Shown one piece after another: positions 57,340-64,000 of a stretch of DNA of 64,000 nucleotides (positions within the stretch are counted from its first letter, which is position 1; each line of letters opens with the position of its first letter). A model generated the notes under the pieces. The model saw only the letters and a program-made list of their open reading frames with translations. It was not told the DNA's origin and did not search any database. The DNA lies in assembly GCA_039654915.1 (NCBI GenBank), contig CM077599.1, positions 26,039,501 to 26,103,500 of the forward strand, written 5' to 3'. The DNA comes from Aquilaria yunnanensis. Its lineage: Eukaryota > Streptophyta > Magnoliopsida > Malvales > Thymelaeaceae. A program made the translations under genes and the position numbers.

Positions 57340-58135
57340 TGGGTTTTTAAGGCTTAGGGTTTTTTAGAGTTTAGGATATATGTATCAGGATTTTTTTTTG
57401 TTTTAGGGTTTGAAATTTTTTTTAGGGTTTAGGGATATAAAATTAGGATTTAGAGTTTTTAAGGGATTAAGGGTATTGGACATAGATTTAGGATTTGGAA
57501 TTTTTATTTAAGGTTTAGGGTTTGAAATTAGTATAGGGTTTTGGGATTTATTTTACGATTAATTTACAGCTTTTTTATGATTTAGGGTTTGAGAATTATT
57601 TTAGGGCTGAGAGATATATATAGAATTAGGATGGTTTAAGGGTGTTTAATTAAGTATTAGCGTATCAAAATTTAGGGTATGGGATTTGTATTTAAGGTTT
57701 AGGATTTAGGGTTAATGGTATAGATTAAGTTTAGAATTTAGGGTTAATGGTATAGATTAAGTGTAGGGTTTAGGGTTATATATTTAGGGTTTAGGGTTTA
57801 GGATTTAGGGTTATATATTTGCATTTAAGGTTTAAGATTTAGGGTTTAGGGTTATATATTTAGAGTATAGATTAGGTTTAGCGTTTAGGGTTTAATTAGG
57901 GTTTAGTGTTTAATTAGGATTTGTATTTAGGATTTAGTGCTTAATTAGGATTTGTATTTAGGGTTTAGGGTTTAATTAGGTTTTGTATTTAGGGTTTAGG
58001 TTTCAAGGTTAACGGTAGTTAGGTTTAGGGTTTAATTAATAGGGTTTGTATTTAAGGTTTAGGGTTTTAGGGTTTAATTAGGATTTAGGGATATGATGAG
58101 TTTAGGGTTTGTGTTTAAGGTTTAGGGTTTAGGAA
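57340..58135 (+). repeat. Degenerate telomere-like TTTAGGG array
   Basis: Dozens of TTTAGGG, TTTAGGGTTTAGGG and near variants (TTTAAGG, ATTAGG, TTTAGGA) in one orientation over about 800 bp, inside the CACTA-like element. Plant telomeres are TTTAGGG repeats. Here they are interstitial and diverged. Confidence 0.85.
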
Positions 58136-58159
58136 TATAATGTATCATTAGTATCATAA

Positions 58160-58334
58160 TGTATCACACACACACACATATATATATGTCATATATTATA
58201 ATGTATGTATCATTTATGTTAGAATGTATCATAATGTATCATACACACATACACACACACACACACACATAAAATAATAATAGTAAGAATAATAGTAAGA
58301 ATATATGATGATTATTATTATTATTATTATTATT

Positions 58335-58369
<35 letters not shown>

Positions 58370-58370
58370 C
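58160..58370 (+). repeat. Microsatellite cluster: CA, TA, ATT, GTT
   Basis: CACACACA-TATATATA near 58,165-58,190, a CA run at about 58,243-58,269, and ATT followed by GTT runs at 58,311-58,367. They directly follow the telomere-like array. Confidence 0.9.
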
Positions 58371-59144
58371 TTATCTTATATTAAAAGTCCATAGATTATA
58401 CATAAAAGCACATATATCATACAACCCAACCCAAAATTCAAACCCAACCTAACACTAACCATATATACCCCCAGATACCCTCTTCTCACTCTCATCTCTC
58501 AACTACCTCTCACTCTCATCTCTCTCAACCCTCTCACTCTCATCTCATTCTTATCCGTCATCTTCACATCACCGGTGGTGTCGAATTTTTGCCTCACCCA
58601 ACCGTGCGATGTCGCCCGTCCACCTCACCTGTCATCCTTCTCGCCGCCTTCTCTTTTGCTTGCTTAATCTCCTCACTGCCGTCTCCTCAGCTTGGTCAAT
58701 CTCCTGGTCATCCACCTTGCCTCCTTGATCTCCTTCTCGGCCTCGCAGCCATTAGAATCAGTTTCCTCAGCCTCGCCATTGTTGCCTCTTTAGCCTGCTC
58801 ATCGTCCTCCTCACAGTCACCTCCTCTGCCTGCCCATCATCCTCCGCGTCGTCACCTCCTTGGCCTGCACATTGTCCGCCACAGTTTTCTCGATGGCTCA
58901 TCGTCCTCACTATCCGCCTCAGTCTTATCGGCCCATCGTCTTCTCCACGGCCTCGCTGCCATCCTCCTCTATCTCCTCCACCCTACTTGTCCGCCTCTGC
59001 CTCTTCCAAAACTGAGTTTCAAAATTTTTGAATTCTCTCCAGATCTAATTTTGAATTTTGTAATTTTTGAATTTTATATTTTTGTATGTATATTGATTTT
59101 TACATTAATATAAACATATTTTATTTGAATTTAAATTCCATTAT
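58371..59144 (+). other. CT-rich stretch in the CACTA-like element
   Basis: C/T-rich with a 174-codon Ser/Leu/Pro-rich ORF (58589-59113) starting near CACATCACCGG. No domain or conserved family is recognised. It could be captured sequence or low-complexity filler. Confidence 0.35.
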
Positions 59145-59554
59145 TTGATTATTTTATTGTTAATAATCAAATTAAGTTAATATTCATACAAGGAATTATC
59201 AATTAAATAACAAATAAATAACTAATTAAATTGAATAATATTAATTAAATAACAATTATATTAAATAATTATGTAATCTTTTTGGAAAGAAAAGCTCCCA
59301 ATATATGGACTGAATTGCGACTAAAAAGGCAGTTTCTATTATAGCGACTGAAAGAGTTAGTTGTAAATTCGCGATTAAATTTTGACTGATATTGTCAGTC
59401 ATTTTTTTTAGTCGATTTTTAGTTAGAAACCATTTCCCGACTTAAAAAAATTCAAATGTTTTTTGCAGTCACAGATTAGTCAGTTTTAGATTATATAGCG
59501 ATTGAAATCCGATTGAAATTTCAGTCGCTATTTTGCCTTCACCTTATAATGACT

Positions 59555-62285
59555 GCCTCATATTGTTTGCATCATTTTTCTTATTGAGTCGTCCACAATT
59601 CTTTGCATAAGTTTCTTTTTTGGTAAGTTTTAGAAATATAAATGACTATTCTACTCTCTTTCCACTAAAAAGCAAATAAATGCCTCTGACTATTCCCTTC
59701 TTTTCTGATTTGTTAATCTGTGGCATGGTGGCCAAGGAGGCTTGGATTATTCGTTTCAAGGTGTGGTAGGATTTGATTGATGCTTTTCACAGAGTTGTCA
59801 TCCGTCTTTGGTGAGATTAGTTGTTTTCAAATTAATCTGGTGATTTAGATCTAGCGATTGAGCTCATTTCGATCGTTGGGTTGCTGTTTTGTGTTGTGCT
59901 CAGGCGAATGGAAGGCAACAGCCGAGTAGGAGCTCGAGACTAGAGATAGGGTTAAGACGGGGGAAGGAGGCGATGGAGGGACAGAGGCATAAGATCAGGG
60001 AAGAAGATGAGGAAACGACAGAGGGACAGAGGGTATAAGGTTGGGGAAGGAGGGGATGAGGGTACAGATAGGTATGGCCTGGGAAGAAGGCTTTGGCGGA
60101 GTGAGAAATCAGGACTGGGGAACAGAGCTAGGGGAGGGGAAGGAGTCAATGAACGGACAAAGGCATAAGGTCGAATTTCGCCGAGGGAGAAGAGGCTGAG
60201 GTGTCGTGGAGGTTGGGTCAAGGGCAAGGAGCAGTGAGAAGGTCGGGCCGACGAAAAAGTCTGGTAAAATTGAGGAGCAGCAGAGATGATTTGTCATGAA
60301 GAGTGGAGGGACATGGAGGGGAAAGGTTATTTCAGAAAGAAAAGGAAAACAATGTCATTTGTTGGTCCATGTGAAAAATGAAATAGTGCAAAAATAATAG
60401 TAATAGGACAGAAGGAGTATTTCTTTTCAAAACTTGGACATTGACTAGGGATAAGTAACTATTGGGTTATAATTGAAAACATTGAAGAACCAATTTTTTT
60501 TTATTTCCAGTTATCAGTATGGGATGACTAATCGGTTTTTTATTATAACCAAATAGCTGTTATTTTCTCAATTTGGCTTTTTATTAGGTGTCTCAAAAAT
60601 TTGGTGATACAAATAATTGAAGGACGGACAGTTTGGTGGACATTAACACAGCCTCGTACAATAATGTGTTGTTTTGTCCTGCCATGGTAATTTCCATGTG
60701 AGGTCTATATATTTGCACCAAAATAACTATTGAAGTTGCAACAATTTATGGCCTAGAACCAACTTAGTTGCCTCGGAACCACACATCCCTTCTCTATAAA
60801 TTGAATCAAACTTTATGGGCCCACACTTTCCTTTTTCAATTTTAAAAAAATACATTAACATGCATCATTTAAATTAAAACAAACTGAATTTGAATATATA
60901 ATTTATTGAGTTACTTTATGCATTGTGTCTTGATTGCAAGGAGGGAAAGGAAAATAATGAAAGTCTAAAATTTTTTTATACTTAGATTAGACTTAAATCC
61001 TAAATGTATTTATGTACGGGCTATATAGGGTCATTATGCCTGAAATTGAAAAGATAAGAAAAGAGAATAGATTTGTATGCAAATATATGAAATTCAATTA
61101 ATCAAACTACAACAAAAAAAAACTACTTTTTTCAATATTCTGTTATTTGGGTTTCCTGTCCTTATTCAATCTATTCAATCCTTAACATCCATGATCAAAT
61201 ACAGATTTGTTTAATTGTTTGGACAAGTGGACGGTTCTGTCCGAGCCAACTGACTAACCAGCTAACAGTAATGGTAAAAGGCCCTAAAGCGTTTATGATT
61301 ATGTGCTGGACAAGTATCGCTTCTTTGTAAGTCAATGCATAGGATTCTCTGCGTGGTTTGAAACTTTTTTTTTATTTTTTTGGTTTTGACCTCCGAAAAG
61401 CACGTTTAACTTTTTCGTTTTTTGTTTCTGCATTCCCAGCAACCCGGAATTCCAAGAGCGAGGAGACAGACTTTTAAAGCAGCATCTAAGTGATTTACAC
61501 TTTTCGTTTTTTTTTCCTTTTTGTAAATATTAAGAATGCAAGGTTTATCATTACTATTTATGAAAACTATTCCAAATTGATACTTCATTGTTTTGCAACA
61601 CATTCTATTTTGAGTAATCAAATTTTTGTAACATTTTTATATTAAGTAAATTATTTTCTCATATTACCTTTTAAACTATTCTTTTAACATTAATTTTTGT
61701 TCAATTTTCTCAATTTACATGTAAAAGGTTAATGACAAAACTGAAAATAACAAATAAACTTTCTTCACTTCATTAATCTCCAAGCCCAACTAAAAGATTC
61801 AATAAATATTGGAACAGATAGAGTATATAACTTAGTAGCATTAGTATGTATCAAAGATGTTGGTGCACACTTAAGAAATGGTCAATTGATCATTCATCAT
61901 CTTAGTGATAGTTGAAGCATAAATAAACCCTAAAAGCATAAGCTTCCATAAGAATGGCCATATATTATATTTGAGGACACGTGTATTATTGGAACATCAT
62001 ATAACTAAAGTTACAAAATTTGATGTTGACATTAGGAACAATAATTTTGGTGCTACAATATTTTTTTATTTGTACTTCTAGCCTGGAAGATGTGCGAAAC
62101 CAAAAAAAATGGATAAATTACAAAGTTGATCATCTATTTGTGTATGTTGATATCTTTTGATCCCCAAAACTTTGAAAAACATGCATTTTATCCTAGTAAA
62201 CATAAAATATGTTATCATTTAGCTAGTTCAATTATTTGTGCTACCGTAATAAGTGACTTCCAACACAATTAGATCCGACTTGTAT

Positions 62286-62286
<1 letters not shown>
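59555..62286. other. Intergenic region with purine-rich patch
   Basis: A G/A-rich, locally repetitive stretch lies at 59,930-60,320 (GGGAAGGAGG, GAGGGACAGAGG motifs). The Pro/Ser/Leu ORFs on its minus strand come from this composition. At 60,445-60,600 a segment with GGGTTATAATTG and inverted TTATAACC motifs resembles the hAT-like element at 17,913. The rest is AT-rich. Confidence 0.4.

Positions 62287-62333
<47 letters not shown>
62287..62333 (+). repeat. (AG)23 microsatellite
   Basis: An uninterrupted AG dinucleotide run at the left edge of the repeat that carries the desulfhydrase fragment. Confidence 0.95.
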
Positions 62334-62336
<3 letters not shown>

Positions 62337-62339
62337 AGA

Positions 62340-63202
62340 CTGGAGGATGAGACTGGAGTAAAACTGAACTGAATTTTTTTGGTTTGGTTTCACATCTAAG
62401 TAACTGAAATGCGGATACTACTTCTAAGTTCTAATACAGTGACTAAAATGTAAAACTAAGAATATGGGTATCTTTGCTAACTATTTAGTAAAAAATAGAG
62501 GACTAACTCAGGGTTTAGCCAACATTGAGTTTTGAAATTGGGGAAACTGTGGTAGTTTCGATCGGCCTCAGTGTTCTTGGGCAAATTTGGGAGATTCCAG
62601 CAAGGAGCCAAAAGAAAAACAAAAAATTAATTGGTCACTACGATGGTGACAATGGAATCACGGCATAGATGCAGAGACAGACAAAAATGAAGGTGAGAGA
62701 GGTGATGCCATGAGTGAGAGAGAAGACGTGGGAAGGAACGTGAATCAGATGATAAGCCCATGAGAGAGGAGTGTAGGGCTTCTTCGACAGGAAATCAAAC
62801 CTCGATCGTGGAGTTGAAGCGCCGCAGTTAACGCCCTCGATGATGCCTGCAATGACAGAGATGGCGTTTGGGAGGCTGGTGACGGCGGAAATGGTGCAGA
62901 GTTTTTTTTTTGTTAGGTTGGCCAAACCCCAATAATGCCATCAAAATTCTATTTCCATTCCACCTAGCCTCTACTATTTCTAAATCTTTCAACTTACTCA
63001 CCACAAACCCAAAAATTGCATGAAAAGTTTTGGTCTTTTTAGTTATTGAAATAACCAACAATTCTAACCAAAACTGATATTCTTTCTATTTAGTTTCAAC
63101 AGAAACTAAATAAAAAAACTGAATAAACTGAATCAAAATTTTAAACTATTTCAGTTTTTTAGTTTTTTTTTTTAATTTTAATCAAATAGCGATTACCCAT
63201 AA
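62340..63202 (-). mobile_element. Non-autonomous hAT-like element (copy B) with captured exons
   Basis: On the minus strand this matches copy A (17,913-18,529) on both sides of a foreign block. Shared segments include AATATCAGTTT, TTAGTCCTCTATTT, ATTCTTAGTTTTACATTTTAGTCACT and GATGTGAAACCAAACC (GGTGTGAAATCGAACC in copy A). The plus-strand right edge reads CGATTACCCATA, close to TGATTACCCCTA at the end of copy A. The left edge next to the AG repeat is not clearly defined. Between the shared parts lies the desulfhydrase-like fragment, absent from copy A. Confidence 0.55.
62567..62845 (-). pseudogene. D-cysteine desulfhydrase / ACC-deaminase-like gene fragment
   Basis: On the minus strand, 62,845-62,706 translates to a segment ending FDFLSKKPYTPLSWAYHL and HVPSHVFSLTH, the conserved first-exon region of plant D-cysteine desulfhydrase (a PLP enzyme of the ACC-deaminase family). 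At 62599-62567 the stretch WNLPNLPKNTE is the start of the next exon. After that the homology stops and repeat sequence begins. The intervening ~100 bp is a plausible old intron, but the donor reads GC instead of GT. No ATG is kept in frame and the catalytic Lys region is missing, so this is a relic. The apparent 95-aa ORF over it includes intron and non-native ends. Confidence 0.65.
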
Positions 63203-64000
63203 GAGAGAAAACGCGTGGGGAGGGGGGTGGGAACTAAAACGACAGTGCGCCTACTAGAAACAGAGTTGCAATGACCTATGAGAGTGTTCGAAAATTTGAG
63301 ACCTCAAATCAAACATCTCCTAAAGGTCTAAGACTCATTCCCTCACCAAGCAAGCCACTTGCTTCCCGACATTCTTCCCATAGAAGCCCAACGAAAGCAA
63401 CGAATGCACTTTCTAGACCTTCAATCACGTCCTCAATGTACACAATCATCCCTTATAATAGTTGCTAACTTCTTCTAAAAACTAACTTGTGCAAGTAATC
63501 CAATGAACAGGAAGCAGTTATGTTTATTTTTCAAATTGTTTAATGGGTACATGCCATGGGTGATCCTCAACCTTTATTTGTTGTTTTATTTTACTCCCCA
63601 ACATATTGGCTGTTGTTTTTTTATACTAAATATATTAAAAATGTTCTATTTTGATCCTAAACTTATTTAAAATGTTCTAGTTGCCTAACATCAACTTTTG
63701 AAATTTTATTTACATTGTGCAGTAACTATCTTCTATTAAGTTTGAATCATAGAATAATTTTTTAAAAATTAATGAATAATTTAAATTACCAATGTTTTTT
63801 CTCTGAAAATCAGGTCTATTCCATTCAGAAATGAAAAAGAAATAATGTAAAATGTCCATTAACTGTAAAAAGATTAAAACATTTAGGTTTGTATGGAGAT
63901 TAAAAAAGAGAAAAAATTTGTATATTGTTGCTGCTTTTTGTTCCACCTTTTTTTGTATATAAATCAAGAAAGATGAAAAAAAAGTTTAAAATAATATTGA
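63203..64000. other. No recognised feature
   Basis: About 63,270-63,460 is more balanced in composition and open on the plus strand, but no family was recognised. The remainder is AT-rich and runs off the window. Confidence 0.35.

Larger units (their letters stand above)
57145..59551. mobile_element. CACTA-like non-autonomous element, 2.4 kb
   Basis: The left end is CACTGCAACACAG and the right end in reverse complement is CATTATAAGGTGAAGG, with ACT on both flanks (57142-57144 and 59552-59554). Both ends are packed with short AGTCGCT/CGACTGA-type motifs in both orientations (57,170-57,330 and 59,310-59,540), like the subterminal transposase-binding arrays of En/Spm elements. No transposase is present. 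The terminal match is imperfect at three of the first eight bases. Confidence 0.6.

Noticed and set aside
57340..58135. A true chromosome end
   Set aside because: The TTTAGGG repeats are diverged, interstitial and flanked by ordinary sequence on both sides.
58589..59113. 174-residue Leu/Ser/Pro-rich ORF as a gene
   Set aside because: Low-complexity composition inside a transposon, no recognisable family, no clear gene structure around it.
59952..60297. Pro/Ser/Leu-rich minus-strand ORFs
   Set aside because: Produced by a purine-rich repetitive stretch read on the opposite strand.
62638..62925. 95-residue ORF as an intact small membrane protein
   Set aside because: Its middle matches the first exon of a desulfhydrase gene, its first codon is TTG, and the hydrophobic end is read from a former intron.

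Overview
The window looks like a stretch of a plant (probably eudicot) nuclear chromosome. Spliced genes with GT-AG introns encode typically plant proteins (an E2F factor, an XRN-type 5'-3' exoribonuclease, an NDR1/HIN1-like LEA_2 protein and a plastid DUF1279 protein). The AT-rich space between them is filled with plant transposons of several superfamilies. The species cannot be told from the sequence.

Gene-rich part, 1-28,000. A three-exon DUF1279 gene (968-2218, +) converges on a fourteen-exon E2F gene (8315-2924, -). A small conserved 78-aa protein gene follows (11138-10902, -). A hAT element with a TTF-type zinc-finger transposase (12,238-16,134) sits next to pieces of an old L1-type LINE and a short non-autonomous hAT. 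Then come an NSRP1-like splicing-factor gene (19944-22139, +, four exons) and an XRN exonuclease gene (27991-23135, -, 22 exons). I rebuilt the exon structures by hand. Every junction keeps frame, giving about 199, 465, 78, 312 and 958 residues in the order listed (DUF1279, E2F, small protein, NSRP1-like, XRN).

Repeat-rich part, 28,000-42,000. LINE 3' ends occur on both strands. A Stowaway-like MITE is at 32,095-32,329. An inverted-repeat (foldback) element made of ~165-bp tandem units lies between two ~285-bp direct repeats (33,621-35,809). An Ac-like hAT with a perfect 8-bp target duplication (37,126-41,938) contains a nested non-autonomous MULE with a perfect 9-bp target duplication (37,672-39,307).

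Distal part, 42,000-64,000. A single-exon NHL/LEA_2 gene (43488-42853, -) is the only intact gene seen here. A Ty1/copia element (46,484-55,423, -) has 324-bp LTRs with three differences. It is interrupted by a 3.8-kb solo-LTR-like insertion that carries a fragment of an SKP1 gene. After a degenerate tandem array comes a CACTA-like element (57,145-59,551) filled with telomere-like TTTAGGG repeats. Near the end, a non-autonomous repeat related to the one at 17,913 carries two exon pieces of a D-cysteine desulfhydrase/ACC-deaminase-like gene.

The genes do not form an operon or an obvious pathway. Four of them act in cell-cycle transcription, splicing, RNA decay and plastid or membrane functions and are simply neighbours. 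No CRISPR array, tRNA or rRNA gene was seen. The most unusual content is host-gene capture by three kinds of mobile DNA and the repeats assembled inside them.
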